The notes under the pieces are model-generated. The model did not search any database and was not told the origin of the DNA. It saw only the letters and a program-made list of their open reading frames with translations. A DNA stretch of 64,000 nt from Butyrivibrio sp. VCB2006 (GTDB taxonomy: Bacteria; Bacillota; Clostridia; Lachnospirales; Lachnospiraceae): assembly GCF_000420945.1 (NCBI RefSeq), contig NZ_ATVX01000001.1, positions 293,807 through 357,806 of the forward strand, written 5' to 3'. Positions 1 to 9,929 of this stretch are shown in pieces. Within the stretch, counting starts at the first letter, position 1, and each line of letters opens with the position of its first letter. Both the position numbers and the translations under genes were made by a program.

Positions 1-8
1 TTGGGAAC

Positions 9-1310
9 ATGTATACTCAGTTATTAACTTATTTACTGGTATCTTTAGGGTATATTGGCATCTTTAAAAAGTGCGGTGTCAAGAAAAGATGGGCATTTGT
101 TCCTATTGCCCGTGAATATCAGATAAGTCTTTGTGCTGATAAGGAAAAAGAAGGTCGAATCTATACAGTTATATATGTTTTTATTTATCTTATAACTGCA
201 GTGATGAAGCTTTTAGAGGGATACTCCACAGAGGCGGTTCTTTTTCTTTTTATTCCTCTTGTGGGTCTTTTTGTGACAATGGTGATTTACTCCATTAAGA
301 TTCATTTGGGCCTTATTAAGGTCTTTAACAGAAAAAAGAGATGGATATGGATGTTCATTTTCTTTGAGAGTCTCACAATACTCATTTGGGGTTATTCCAA
401 GAAATTTGTTCCTTCTAAAACTGTAGAAAACCTTTCCGATGCCAAAAGTGCCAAGGGCCTTGAACGGGATATGGCGGCCATCGACAATGGACTTACTGTT
501 AACATCAGGGAGAGGACTGTTATAGATTTCTTTAGGAAAAAGACTCTTTTAAAGGATGTTCATATGCAGATTCCCAAAGGGCATATGGTACTTCTTCTTG
601 GAGGTTCAGGTGCCGGAAAAACCACTTATCTTAATGCTCTTACAGGCTATGAGAAGGCTGATGCCAGTATAATGCTGGACAAGGCGGACGTGTACAAAGA
701 ATACTCCAAGATGAAATATAACATCGGATTTGTACCTCAACAGGACCTTATGAGAGGTACGGATACTGTTGAGCTTACTCTTTCTGACGCAGCGCTTCTA
801 AGGCTCCCTACTTCAATGTCTATAATGGAAAGGGAAAACAGAATCGCAGCAGTTCTTGATTTGTTTGGTCTTATGGCAGTTAAGTCTAGTCTTGTAGACA
901 AGCTTTCAGGTGGTCAGAGAAAAAGACTGTCCATTGCACTGGAGTTTATTACAGATCCGGATCTTTTTATCCTGGATGAGCCTGATTCCGGTCTGGATGG
1001 AGTTGTGGCAAGGAAGCTCTTTGAAAAGCTCAGAGGAATTGCGGACGAGGGCAAGATTGTTGTGGTTATCACCCATACTCCCGACAGAGTAATAGATCTT
1101 TTTGATGATGTTATCGTACTTGCCAAGGATGCTACCAGAACAGGAAGATTAGCATATTATGGCTCGGTAAAAGAGTCCTATGAATTCTTTGGCAAGGATT
1201 CCATGGAAGATATTCTGCTGTCTATCAATCAGAAGGATGAAGGCGGAGAGGGAAGAGCAGACGAGTTTGTTGAGAAATATGCCGAGAGCATGAAAGAGAA
1301 GGTGGGATGA
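9..1310 (+). CDS. ABC transporter ATP-binding protein, ABCG-like, with N-terminal membrane domain
   Basis: ATP-hydrolysing subunit of an ABC-2 type exporter. Residues 1-135 hold about four hydrophobic segments. The nucleotide-binding domain follows from about residue 155: Walker A GGSGAGKTT, signature LSGGQRKRLSIALEF, Walker B LFILDEPDSGLDG and the H-loop VVITHTPD. The signature-Walker B spacing and the GLDG ending resemble the ABCG/White group. The next gene, 4 nt downstream, is an ABC-2 permease, so the two probably form one transporter. The substrate cannot be read from sequence. The ATG lies only 8 nt from the window edge with no stop before it in frame and no clear ribosome site, so the true start may lie outside the window. 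Confidence 0.85.
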   Translation: MYTQLLTYLLVSLGYIGIFKKCGVKKRWAFVPIAREYQISLCADKEKEGRIYTVIYVFIYLITAVMKLLEGYSTEAVLFLFIPLVGLFVTMVIYSIKIHLGLIKVFNRKKRWIWMFIFFESLTILIWGYSKKFVPSKTVENLSDAKSAKGLERDMAAIDNGLTVNIRERTVIDFFRKKTLLKDVHMQIPKGHMVLLLGGSGAGKTTYLNALTGYEKADASIMLDKADVYKEYSKMKYNIGFVPQQDLMRGTDTVELTLSDAALLRLPTSMSIMERENRIAAVLDLFGLMAVKSSLVDKLSGGQRKRLSIALEFITDPDLFILDEPDSGLDGVVARKLFEKLRGIADEGKIVVVITHTPDRVIDLFDDVIVLAKDATRTGRLAYYGSVKESYEFFGKDSMEDILLSINQKDEGGEGRADEFVEKYAESMKEKVG

Positions 1311-1314
1311 GGCT

Positions 1315-2259
1315 ATGGAAAACTATGAAGTTAAGCATAGAGGAAGAGTAGCCCAGACCTTTATCTATCTTGGCAAGCTCTTTAGAATGTTTTTGTTCCA
1401 AAATGACTGGAAGGTTTTACCCATGTCTGCAGTTATTGCAGGCCTGGTAGCTTTTGCAGTGGGCGGAAATCTTTATAAGACCATGGAAGGAACTCTTATG
1501 GGAACCTTTGCCATGTCATGTATCTGTATTTGGAATGGCTTTTTTAACTCAATACAGATGATCTGCAGAGAAAGAGCTATCGTCAAAAGAGAGCATAGAG
1601 CGGGACTTCATATTAGCTCTTACGTGGCATCCCACATGATCTATCAGGCTATTCTGTGTGTCCTTCAGGTTGTCATTACTTTGATGGTCTGTTCTGTTAT
1701 GGGCGTAACGATTCCGGAAAGGAGCCTTTTTACTCCGCTTTCCATAGTGGATATAGGAATTACGCTGTTTCTCATAACTTACTGCGCAGATATGCTGGCT
1801 CTGCTTGTTTCTTCCTTTGCAAGAACTACCACAACAGCCATGACTATTATGCCGTTTCTTTTGATAGTGCAGCTGCTTTTCTCGGGAGCCTTCTTTAACC
1901 TTCCAAACGAGGCAATGCCCCTGACTAATCTGACGGCAACCAAGTGGGGACTGACGGCACTGTGTGCGCAGGGAGATTATAATTCTCTTCCCATGGTGAG
2001 TATCTGGAACAGTGCTCTTAAGCTTAAGAACGTGGAGGTTGAGGGAGAAAAGCCCTTGCTTGAAGCATTTAGATATATTGAAGACAACAATCAAAGAGAC
2101 GAGCTTTTGATGCTGAGTGCTCAGCAGAACCAAAACCCGGCATATGCTTTTGATCCGAGTATTGTGATAAAGTGCTGGATCTGGCTCATTGCCTGGACAA
2201 TGGTGTATGTTATTGCTGCAGTGATATTGCTGGAATTCATTGATAAAGATAAGAGGTGA
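1315..2259 (+). CDS. ABC-2 type transporter permease
   Basis: Membrane subunit partner of the preceding ATPase. It has about six hydrophobic segments: one near residues 38-52, a cluster between about 60 and 205, and a last one at 285-308. The pattern fits the ABC-2 permease family of ABCG-type exporters. A polar stretch at about 215-275 probably faces outward. The start is 4 nt after the upstream stop, with an AGG in the end of that gene as ribosome site, so the genes are translationally coupled. A terminator hairpin overlaps the stop codon and closes the operon. Substrate unknown. Confidence 0.82.
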   Translation: MENYEVKHRGRVAQTFIYLGKLFRMFLFQNDWKVLPMSAVIAGLVAFAVGGNLYKTMEGTLMGTFAMSCICIWNGFFNSIQMICRERAIVKREHRAGLHISSYVASHMIYQAILCVLQVVITLMVCSVMGVTIPERSLFTPLSIVDIGITLFLITYCADMLALLVSSFARTTTTAMTIMPFLLIVQLLFSGAFFNLPNEAMPLTNLTATKWGLTALCAQGDYNSLPMVSIWNSALKLKNVEVEGEKPLLEAFRYIEDNNQRDELLMLSAQQNQNPAYAFDPSIVIKCWIWLIAWTMVYVIAAVILLEFIDKDKR

Positions 2260-2278
2260 CGCCTGTCACCTCTTTTTT
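2253..2278 (+). terminator. Intrinsic terminator of the ABC exporter operon
   Basis: Perfect 8-bp stem GAGGTGAC / GTCACCTC with a 4-nt loop followed by six T residues. The left arm contains the stop codon of the permease gene. Confidence 0.85.
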
Positions 2279-2291
2279 ACGTTAACGCTTT

Positions 2292-2738
2292 TTAGACATG
2301 TGCGGCTGCATCGCCATCAGAGTACTTCTCATCGCAGTATTTGCAGCGGTAGATTTCTTTCTTTTCATCAGCCAGATAGAAAATCTGGGGGAGCTCCTGC
2401 TCGATAGAAGAGATGCAACGAGGGTTATGACATTTGATAACTCCTGTGATCTCTTTTGGAAGCACCAGTGATCTTTTCTCAATAATTTCACCGGCTTTTA
2501 TAACGTTTACTGTGATGTTATGGTCAATGAAAGCAAGAACGTCAAGATCCAGAGAATTAATATCACATTCTACTTTTAAAATGTCTTTCTTTCCCATGGC
2601 CTTACTTTTGGCATTTTTGATAATGGCAACAGTAGAATCTAATTTATCAAGACCAAGGTGTTTATATATCTGCATGCTCTTTCCAGCCTGAATGTGGTCA
2701 AGAACAAAGCCTTCTTCGATTTTTCCTATATTCAGCAT
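2292..2738 (-). CDS. pyrI: Aspartate carbamoyltransferase regulatory chain
   Basis: Regulatory subunit of aspartate transcarbamoylase, binding allosteric nucleotides and a structural zinc. The protein opens MLNIGKIEEGFVLDHI as in PyrI. Its C-terminal zinc site shows four Cys as CHNPRC and CKYC (C-X4-C ... C-X2-C). An in-frame ATG at 2747 abuts the GGAAAGG ribosome site, whereas the ATG at 2738 is 8 nt from it and matches the family N-terminus, so 2738 is preferred (148 aa). It follows pyrB by 114 bp on the same strand, so the pair likely forms the PyrBI holoenzyme. Confidence 0.93.
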   Translation of the reverse strand: MLNIGKIEEGFVLDHIQAGKSMQIYKHLGLDKLDSTVAIIKNAKSKAMGKKDILKVECDINSLDLDVLAFIDHNITVNVIKAGEIIEKRSLVLPKEITGVIKCHNPRCISSIEQELPQIFYLADEKKEIYRCKYCDEKYSDGDAAAHV

Positions 2739-2852
2739 AGGTATCATCCTTTCCAGATAATTATTTAAAAGAAATATTTGTAATTGCTTCTATATGGCGA
2801 TTATCGAGTAAATTGTTGAGAATCTTTGATTATCTAACATAGTTTTTGGCTC

Positions 2853-3809
2853 TTAGAATTCTCTAAGCAGTCCTTCATTCATATGAGCATCGGTCATATT
2901 AAGAAGTGTAAGGATCAGTGCCATTCGAACGTATAGACCGTACTGAACCTGCTTGAAGTAAGCTGCTCTTGGGTCTGAATCTATTTCTACGGAAATCTCG
3001 TTTACACGTGGAAGAGGATGGAGTATGAACATTTTATCTTTTGCAAGTTCCATCTTGGCTTTGTCGAGAATGTAGAAGTTCTTCAAACGGATGTAGTCTT
3101 CCTCGTTGAAGAAACGCTCTTTCTGTACACGAGTCATATACAGGAAATCCAGACGGGGCATAACGTCCTCGAGTTTAATTACTTCCTCATAGGTAAGACC
3201 CTTGGAATCAAGCATTTCTGTTATATAGTCAGGAACTTTAAGTTCCTTGGGAGAAATGAAAATAAAATGAATACCAGTATATCTGGTAAGAGCATTTATA
3301 AGAGAGTGGACAGTTCGTCCGAATTTAAGATCGCCGCAAAGGCCAATAGTGAAATCACCAAGTTTGCCATATAAAGATCTGATGGTTAAAAGATCTGTAA
3401 GTGTCTGAGTGGGATGCTGATGTCCGCCATCACCTGCATTGATAACAGGAATGAGAGAATTGGAAGCTGCTACCATTGGAGCACCTTCTTTTGGATGACG
3501 CATCGCGCAGATATCTGCGAAACAGGAAATAACACGTATTGTATCGGCTACGCTTTCGCCTTTGGCTGCTGAAGATGATCCTGCATCTGCAAAGCCAAGT
3601 GTCTTGCCTCCGAGACGGAGCATTGCGGTTTCAAAACTAAGTCTTGTTCTGGTACTGGGTTCGTAGAAACATGTGGCTAAAATCTTGCCATCACATTTGT
3701 GGGAATATTCCCTCATGTTTTTTTCGATGTCATTAGCCACATCGAATAGTGCCTCAAGCTCCTCAACAGAGAAGTCCAGAGGATTCATCATGTGTCGCAA
3801 ATTATTCAT
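2853..3809 (-). CDS. pyrB: Aspartate carbamoyltransferase catalytic chain
   Basis: Catalyses carbamoyl phosphate + L-aspartate to N-carbamoyl-L-aspartate, the committed step of pyrimidine synthesis. It carries the carbamoyl-phosphate motif [11 protein letters not shown] (about residues 50-60), the [16 protein letters not shown] segment and the C-terminal HPLPR. The length of 318 aa is normal for the family. The start follows a good GGAGAAGG site 1-2 nt short of ideal spacing. First gene of pyrBI. The carbamoyl-phosphate synthase large subunit lies far away at 52.5 kb, and no carA, pyrC or pyrD is in the window, so the pyrimidine genes are scattered here. Confidence 0.96.
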   Translation of the reverse strand: MNNLRHMMNPLDFSVEELEALFDVANDIEKNMREYSHKCDGKILATCFYEPSTRTRLSFETAMLRLGGKTLGFADAGSSSAAKGESVADTIRVISCFADICAMRHPKEGAPMVAASNSLIPVINAGDGGHQHPTQTLTDLLTIRSLYGKLGDFTIGLCGDLKFGRTVHSLINALTRYTGIHFIFISPKELKVPDYITEMLDSKGLTYEEVIKLEDVMPRLDFLYMTRVQKERFFNEEDYIRLKNFYILDKAKMELAKDKMFILHPLPRVNEISVEIDSDPRAAYFKQVQYGLYVRMALILTLLNMTDAHMNEGLLREF

Positions 3810-3874
3810 ACCTTCTCCTCATTAAATAGTTGTGAAAATATACTTATCTGCCAAAATGGAACTTTTTTACCCCA

Positions 3875-4879
3875 TTAGTCGAATGACAAAACTGAAATTC
3901 GATTTGTTCCATCCAATGGCATATGATACACCACTTGGTCCTCTCCGTAAACCTTAAAGTAAAGATAATGAGATGTAACGTTCAAATTATTGGTCACACC
4001 TTCGAAAAGGACTGTGTTATAAGAACCATCAAGGTCGCACATTTTAAGAGCTGACTTGTCCCCACCGGCGTAAGCATAGTAAATATGATTATTATCCATG
4101 GTAAAGAAATCAAGGCGATCCGAAGTGATAAGCTCTGATTCACCGGAGTAGAGATTGGAGCGCCACAAACTGTAATTTGAATCGCCGTTCATGTAGTAGA
4201 TATAATTGCCGTTAACAACCGGGTAAAAGAGATGTCCCGGGAGGAAATCGCTTATCCTGTCGCCATTTTTGGTGTCCAGGGTGTGAATATAGTGATCTTC
4301 GGAAACGCCGGTGAAATAAATAATTCCTCTGTCATAGCAGACTGGAGAGATGGGCTCCGCAGCAACCTGGGTTTTATTTTTTTTATCCACGCGAATTTTG
4401 TTAAGGGCTCCGCCATCAAGTTTGGTGGTGTAATACAAGTATTCACCGCAAAGCTGAACCTCATCTACAAAATCTCTTAGAAGACATGTCTGATCGCTTC
4501 CGTTTACTTTGCATCTGTAGATACCGTATTGATTGGAAACTGAACCAAGACCTGCAACTGAGGAAGATTTTCCGGTGGAATCCATATAGAAATACAAGAA
4601 ACCATTAGCACCGCTTATGTACTGAACACGCATGCTGGTAAGTCTTTTGGGATTTGTTTCATCCGGATTCATGGAGTAAAGACAATTATAGTCATAAGGA
4701 TTGGCAAAATATACCTTGCCATCCATTTCGAAGAATAGGCCGTTGTTATGGAGATTGCCCGCAGAGTTGCCCACATCGGAAGGATCCTTTGGAATCCATC
4801 TGTCAATTATCGTACCGATAACAACTATGACACAAAAAAGTGCAACTACGAGAAAAACAAGAATAGTTCGTTTGTTCAT
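3875..4879 (-). CDS. Membrane-anchored DUF5050-like beta-propeller protein
   Basis: Predicted surface protein of unknown function. One N-terminal membrane segment (residues 5-25, ILVFLVVALFCVIVVIGTII) is followed by an extracytoplasmic region made of repeated units of the kind IYYMNGDSNYSLWRSN and IYYAYAGGDKSALKMCDLDG. These are the YY-rich blades seen in DUF5050 / prolow-density lipoprotein-like propellers. The start at 4879 is chosen over the upstream 4903 because GAGGG lies 7 nt before it. It stands alone between pyrB (same strand, 65 bp away) and the divergent pheA. Confidence 0.72.
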   Translation of the reverse strand: MNKRTILVFLVVALFCVIVVIGTIIDRWIPKDPSDVGNSAGNLHNNGLFFEMDGKVYFANPYDYNCLYSMNPDETNPKRLTSMRVQYISGANGFLYFYMDSTGKSSSVAGLGSVSNQYGIYRCKVNGSDQTCLLRDFVDEVQLCGEYLYYTTKLDGGALNKIRVDKKNKTQVAAEPISPVCYDRGIIYFTGVSEDHYIHTLDTKNGDRISDFLPGHLFYPVVNGNYIYYMNGDSNYSLWRSNLYSGESELITSDRLDFFTMDNNHIYYAYAGGDKSALKMCDLDGSYNTVLFEGVTNNLNVTSHYLYFKVYGEDQVVYHMPLDGTNRISVLSFD

Positions 4880-5016
4880 AATGTGCCCTCGCATATGAAA
4901 CAAGCTACTAAATATTGTGCTTCTAAATTAATTATATGCACTGCACTTATTGCTATCAAGCGGTTTTTATCTTAAACTTAATCTATAAATTTGGATGGAA
5001 AAAGAGGGTTGGATAA

Positions 5017-6144
5017 ATGGATTTACAGGAGCTTCGAGTTGAAATAGACAGCGTAGACAGGCAGATTGTTGATCTCTTTGAAAAGAGAATGGAAATAGCC
5101 TCACAGGTAGCTGATTACAAGATAGCTAACGGTAAAAAGGTCTTTGATAAGGAGAGAGAAGAACAGAAAATCAAGGCTGTAAGAGATATGGCTTCCTCTG
5201 ATTTCAACAAGGTTGGCGTGGAGGAACTCTTTTCACACCTTATGTCTATGAGTAGGAAACTACAGTATCAGAAGCTGACTTCTGCAGGAACTGCGGGTAA
5301 TCTGCCATTTATTCCAATTGATAGTATTGATAAAGCTAACTCAAGAGTTTGTTACCAGGGCGCTGAAGGTTCTTATTCAGAGGCTGCTATGAAGAAGTTT
5401 TTTGGCGACAAGGTAAATTGTTTCCATGTGGATACTTTTAGAGATGCCATGTCAGTTCTTGAGGAGGGAAGCGCTGATTATGCGGTACTTCCAATTGAGA
5501 ATTCTACAGCGGGAATTGTAAGCGAGATATATGATCTTCTTACGGAATATGAGCATTACATTATAGGTGAGGAGATTATTCCTATCAGACATTGCCTTAT
5601 GGGTGTTCCCGGAGCTAGCTTAAGTGATATTAAGACTGTATATTCTCATCCACAGTCACTTATGCAGAGTGCAAGATTTTTATCCGACCACAGCGATATT
5701 AAGCAGATCAGCATGAAGAACAATGCTTTTGCTGCTAAAAAAGTGGCTGAAGATAAGGATAAGACTCAAGCCGCTATTGCTAGTTCTTATGCAGCAGAGA
5801 TATATGGTCTTGATATAATAGAAGAGGGCATCAATCAGGCCGATTCTAATTCTACGAGATTCATAATTGTTACAAATCAGAAGGTGTTCCTTAAGAATGC
5901 AGGAAAGATAAGTCTTTGCATGGAAATTCCGCATGAGGCGGGAAGCCTTTATCACATGATGTCTCACTTTATTTATAACGGTCTTAACATGACTAAGATC
6001 GAATCTCGTCCTATTGAGGACAGAAACTTTGAGTACCGATTCTTTATCGACTTCGAGGGCAATTTCCAGGACAGCGCAGTAAAAAACGCTCTGAGAGGTT
6101 TGAGAGAAGAAGCTAAGATGCTGAAAATTCTTGGTAATTATTGA
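5017..6144 (+). CDS. pheA: Bifunctional chorismate mutase / prephenate dehydratase
   Basis: Makes phenylpyruvate from chorismate in phenylalanine synthesis. An AroQ-type chorismate mutase occupies residues 1-90 (LRVEIDSVDRQIVDLFEKRM, with the R-X-D pattern). The prephenate dehydratase domain runs from about 108 (VCYQGAEGSYSEAAMKKFFG, then NSTAGIV and the STRFIIV active-site motif near 285). A C-terminal ACT domain contains ESRP, the phenylalanine-binding motif. All three parts are present in the standard order, so feedback control by Phe is likely. The start is preceded by AAGAGGG. It heads a co-directional run with ppx and ppk. Confidence 0.95.
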   Translation: MDLQELRVEIDSVDRQIVDLFEKRMEIASQVADYKIANGKKVFDKEREEQKIKAVRDMASSDFNKVGVEELFSHLMSMSRKLQYQKLTSAGTAGNLPFIPIDSIDKANSRVCYQGAEGSYSEAAMKKFFGDKVNCFHVDTFRDAMSVLEEGSADYAVLPIENSTAGIVSEIYDLLTEYEHYIIGEEIIPIRHCLMGVPGASLSDIKTVYSHPQSLMQSARFLSDHSDIKQISMKNNAFAAKKVAEDKDKTQAAIASSYAAEIYGLDIIEEGINQADSNSTRFIIVTNQKVFLKNAGKISLCMEIPHEAGSLYHMMSHFIYNGLNMTKIESRPIEDRNFEYRFFIDFEGNFQDSAVKNALRGLREEAKMLKILGNY

Positions 6145-6177
6145 TTAAAAATATACATAACGATGAGGGGTTATCGT

Positions 6178-7725
6178 ATGACAGGAGAGGTTTTTGCAGC
6201 AATTGATGTGGGATCCTATGAAATGGCTCTTAAAGTATTCGAGCTCTCAGCCGGAAAAGGTGTCAGAGAACTTGATTACGTCAGACATCGCATGGATCTT
6301 GGTACTGAAACCTATGCCACAGGACGTATTTCTCATAGACATGTTGATGAAATGATAAGGATTCTGTGCGACTTCAGGCAGATCATGAAAAGTTATGGTG
6401 TCACACATTATCAGGCCTATGGCACCAGTGCGGTCAGAGAAACCAAAGATATAGTTGTAGTCAGAGACCTTATTGAGCAGAGAACAGGGATACACATTGA
6501 TGTTCTTAGTAACTCTGAACAGAGATTTTTGGATTACAAATCAATTGCCCTTAAACACGAAAAGTTCAAGGACATTATTGCTAAGCCAACAGCTATCGTA
6601 GACATTGGCGGTGGCAGTATCCAGATTTCACTTTTTGAAAAGGACACCCTGGTTGCCACACAAAATCTTAGGACCGGTGTCCTTAGGATTCATACAACCA
6701 TGGAACATGTGCATGCCACAAGGCTTAAATACATGGATCTTGTATCAGAGCTGGTTAATTCCCAGCTATCGGTTTTTTCCAAATTATATCTAAAAGACAA
6801 ATCCATAGATAACATCATTGTCATTGATGATTATGTATCGCCTCTTATTCAGAGGTTTAAAAAAGATACAGATAATGAGGGATATGTTTCAAGGCAGGAG
6901 TATATGGGATTTTTGGAGCAGGCCAATCAGGTCAGCGATATTGTTGTGGCCAAAAAGCTCAATATTCCCGAGGATAATGTGCCTCTTTTGTATGTATCCG
7001 GTGTTCTTATCAAGTGTATTCTTGATGTAACCAAGGCTTCCAATATCTGGGCCCCCGGAATAACTCTTTGCGATGGAATAGCCTACGAATATGCCGAGCA
7101 AAAGAGCTTCATCAAATCCCCACATGACTTTGAACAGGATATTGTAGCCTGTGCCCAGAATATTTCCAAAAGATTTATGGGAAGCAAGTCAAGAAGAGAG
7201 ACACTGCAAAAAATCGCCCTCAACATATTTGACAACACAAAAGAACTTCACGGACTGTCACAAAGAGACAGGCTTCTTCTTACAATTGCTACAATCCTGC
7301 ATGATTGCGGCAAGTACATCAGCGTAGTTTATTTAGGTGACTGTTCCTTCAACATCATAATGTCAACTGAAATCATAGGCCTTTCTCATTTGGAGAGACT
7401 TATTGTTGCCAATGTGGTCAGATATAACCACGAGGAATTTGAGTATTATGGCGGCCAGAGCCAGTATCTTGAGGGCCTTTCCAAAGAGGATTACCTCAGA
7501 GTTACCAAGCTTACAGCTATCCTTAGGATAGCTAATGGCCTGGACAGAACTCACAAGCAGAAGTTTAAGGACGTAAAGGTCAGCTTAAATGGCGAAGAAC
7601 TTATCATAAACGTGGATACCAAGGCGGACATTACTTTGGAAAAGGGACTATTTGATAACAGAGCATCCTTCTTTGAAGAGGTTTTTGGAATAAGACCTGT
7701 TATCAGACAGAAAAAGATGATGTGA
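6178..7725 (+). CDS. ppx: Ppx/GppA family phosphatase with C-terminal HD domain
   Basis: Exopolyphosphatase or guanosine pentaphosphate phosphatase of the ASKHA fold. Sequence signs are IDVGSYEMALKVFE at the N-terminus (first phosphate loop), AIVDIGGGSIQISLFE near residue 145 (second loop) and a C-terminal HD-type helical domain with ATILHDCGKYI near 385. The ATG at 6178 is preferred because GAGGGG sits 7 nt upstream; the ATG at 6163 has none. The first Asp-Gly turn reads DVGSYE rather than the usual DIGSNS, which may alter specificity. ppk1 follows 46 nt downstream, so the pair probably controls polyphosphate turnover. Confidence 0.88.
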   Translation: MTGEVFAAIDVGSYEMALKVFELSAGKGVRELDYVRHRMDLGTETYATGRISHRHVDEMIRILCDFRQIMKSYGVTHYQAYGTSAVRETKDIVVVRDLIEQRTGIHIDVLSNSEQRFLDYKSIALKHEKFKDIIAKPTAIVDIGGGSIQISLFEKDTLVATQNLRTGVLRIHTTMEHVHATRLKYMDLVSELVNSQLSVFSKLYLKDKSIDNIIVIDDYVSPLIQRFKKDTDNEGYVSRQEYMGFLEQANQVSDIVVAKKLNIPEDNVPLLYVSGVLIKCILDVTKASNIWAPGITLCDGIAYEYAEQKSFIKSPHDFEQDIVACAQNISKRFMGSKSRRETLQKIALNIFDNTKELHGLSQRDRLLLTIATILHDCGKYISVVYLGDCSFNIIMSTEIIGLSHLERLIVANVVRYNHEEFEYYGGQSQYLEGLSKEDYLRVTKLTAILRIANGLDRTHKQKFKDVKVSLNGEELIINVDTKADITLEKGLFDNRASFFEEVFGIRPVIRQKKMM

Positions 7726-7771
7726 AGATTTGGTGATAGTAAAGTAGAGCGAAGCACGAAGTGAGGGGCTT

Positions 7772-9925
7772 ATGGCAAAGATAAAGAATAAAAAAGAATT
7801 TGATTTTGAAGATTCAAAATACTATATCAATAGAGAACTTAGCTGGCTTCAGTTTAATGAGAGAGTTTTGTCCGAAGCAGAGGACAAGGACAATCCCCTT
7901 TTTGAAAGACTTAAGTTTCTGAGTATTTCCGCCAGCAATCTTGATGAATTCTTTATGGTAAGAGTTGCATCCCTTAAGGACATGATCAATGCTGATTACA
8001 AAAAACTTGATATTGCCGGGATGACAGCCAAGGAACAGCTCACCGAGGTTCTTTCAACTGTACATAGTTTTGTTGATGAACAGTATAGAATCTACAATGA
8101 AGAGCTTGTGCCGGCTCTTTTGGCAAATGGTCTTATGATATGTAAGGCTGAGGATCTTACGGCAAAAGACAGCGAATATGTGGACAGATATTTTGATGAA
8201 TTTGTTTATCCTGTAGTTACGCCAATGGCTGTGGATTCATCCAGACCATTCCCGCTTATCAGAAATAAGACCCTTAATATTGCAGCTCTTCTTAAGAAAA
8301 AAGAGGGCAAGGATGATGTGGATTTTGCCACGGTTCAGGTTCCGGATGTTTTGCCAAGAATTCTTGAAATTCCCGGAAGCGGAAAAGAAAGGGAAGCTCG
8401 CAAGGTCATTTTCCTGGAAGACATTATTCAAAAGAATGTATCAAAGCTATTTCTCAACTATGAGGTTCTTACCAGCTCTCCTTACAGAGTAGGACGAAAT
8501 GCGGACCTTTCCATTGACGAGGATGAGGCTGAAGATCTTTTAAAAGAAATTGAGAAACAGATAAAGAGAAGACAGTGGGGCCAGGCAATCAGGCTTGAGG
8601 TTTCCACCGGAATAAACAAAAAGCTTTTAAAACTTATCGCCGGTGAATTAAACGTAGAAGAAAACGAGATATATGATATCGATGGACCGCTTGATCTGAC
8701 CTTCCTTATGAAGATGTACAAGCTTGAGGGCTTTGACGAGCTTAAGGAACACAGATATAAAACTCCGCAACCTGTTCCTGAGTTTAATAATGATGAGAAT
8801 CTCTTTGATGTGATCTCCAGGGGAGATGTTCTTATGCATCACCCTTACGAGACTTTTGAAAATGTCGTTAAATTTGTTGAAAATGCAGCGGTTGACCCGA
8901 ATGTACTGGCTATTAAGCAGACTCTTTACAGAGTAAGTGGTAATTCACCTATTATTGCGGCCCTTGCCAAAGCTGCGGATAACGGCAAGCAGGTAACGGT
9001 TCTTGTTGAGCTTAAGGCCAGATTTGACGAGGAAAACAATATCGTTTGGGCCAAGATGCTTGAAAAAGCCGGTTGTCACGTTATTTACGGACTTGTAGGT
9101 CTTAAGACCCACTGTAAGATCACGCTTGTAGTCAGAAGAGAAGAGGACGGTATCAAGAGATACGTCCATCTGGCAACTGGTAACTACAATGACTCCACTG
9201 CCAAGCAGTATACGGATGTAGGTCTTTTCACCTGTGCACCTGCCTTTGGTGAAGATGCAACTGCGGTGTTTAACATGCTTTCCGGATACTCAGAGCCCCT
9301 TGGCTGGAATAAATTATCTCTTGCGCCGCTTTGGCTCAAGGATAGAGTTATTGATCTTATTAAAAGAGAAGAAGAACATGCTAGGGCCGGTGAGCCCGCA
9401 AGAATTGTGGCCAAGATGAACTCTATCTGCCACAAGGAGGTTATTGCTGAGCTGTATAAGGCAAGTTCCATGGGGGTTAAGATTGACCTTATAGTAAGAG
9501 GAATATGCTGCCTAAGGACAGGAATACCGGGAGTCAGTGAAAACATTACCGTAAGATCCATAGTCGGAAACTTCCTTGAACACAGCAGAATCTTCTATTT
9601 TGAAAACGGCGGAAATCCTGAGTATTACTGCAGCAGTGCAGACTGGATGCCTCGTAACCTTGAGAGACGTGTGGAGATTCTTTTCCCGGTTGAGAATGAA
9701 AAGCTCAGAAAGAAATTAAGGCATATTCTTGACGTGGAACTGGCTGATACAGATAAAGCCCATGTTATGAATGACAAGGGTAAATATGTAAAGATAGATT
9801 GCACAAAGCTTGATCCATCTGATAGAATCAACTCTCAGAAAGTATTTGGCGATGAAGCAGCCAATAATTCAAAGGCCATGAATTCCCAGAACACAAGGGT
9901 TTTCATACCGGAAATGAAGGTTTGA
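7772..9925 (+). CDS. ppk1: Polyphosphate kinase 1
   Basis: Reversibly polymerises the gamma-phosphate of ATP into polyphosphate. The N-terminal helical domain opens YYINRELSWLQFNERVLSEA, diagnostic of PPK1. The phospholipase-D-like catalytic halves hold the phosphorylatable His in YVHLATGNYND (H466) and a second conserved HSRIFYF near residue 593. At 717 aa it is full length. GAGGGG precedes the ATG at good spacing. It sits directly after a Ppx/GppA protein and 4 nt before maf, all in one direction. Confidence 0.96.
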   Translation: MAKIKNKKEFDFEDSKYYINRELSWLQFNERVLSEAEDKDNPLFERLKFLSISASNLDEFFMVRVASLKDMINADYKKLDIAGMTAKEQLTEVLSTVHSFVDEQYRIYNEELVPALLANGLMICKAEDLTAKDSEYVDRYFDEFVYPVVTPMAVDSSRPFPLIRNKTLNIAALLKKKEGKDDVDFATVQVPDVLPRILEIPGSGKEREARKVIFLEDIIQKNVSKLFLNYEVLTSSPYRVGRNADLSIDEDEAEDLLKEIEKQIKRRQWGQAIRLEVSTGINKKLLKLIAGELNVEENEIYDIDGPLDLTFLMKMYKLEGFDELKEHRYKTPQPVPEFNNDENLFDVISRGDVLMHHPYETFENVVKFVENAAVDPNVLAIKQTLYRVSGNSPIIAALAKAADNGKQVTVLVELKARFDEENNIVWAKMLEKAGCHVIYGLVGLKTHCKITLVVRREEDGIKRYVHLATGNYNDSTAKQYTDVGLFTCAPAFGEDATAVFNMLSGYSEPLGWNKLSLAPLWLKDRVIDLIKREEEHARAGEPARIVAKMNSICHKEVIAELYKASSMGVKIDLIVRGICCLRTGIPGVSENITVRSIVGNFLEHSRIFYFENGGNPEYYCSSADWMPRNLERRVEILFPVENEKLRKKLRHILDVELADTDKAHVMNDKGKYVKIDCTKLDPSDRINSQKVFGDEAANNSKAMNSQNTRVFIPEMKV

Positions 9926-9929
9926 TGAT

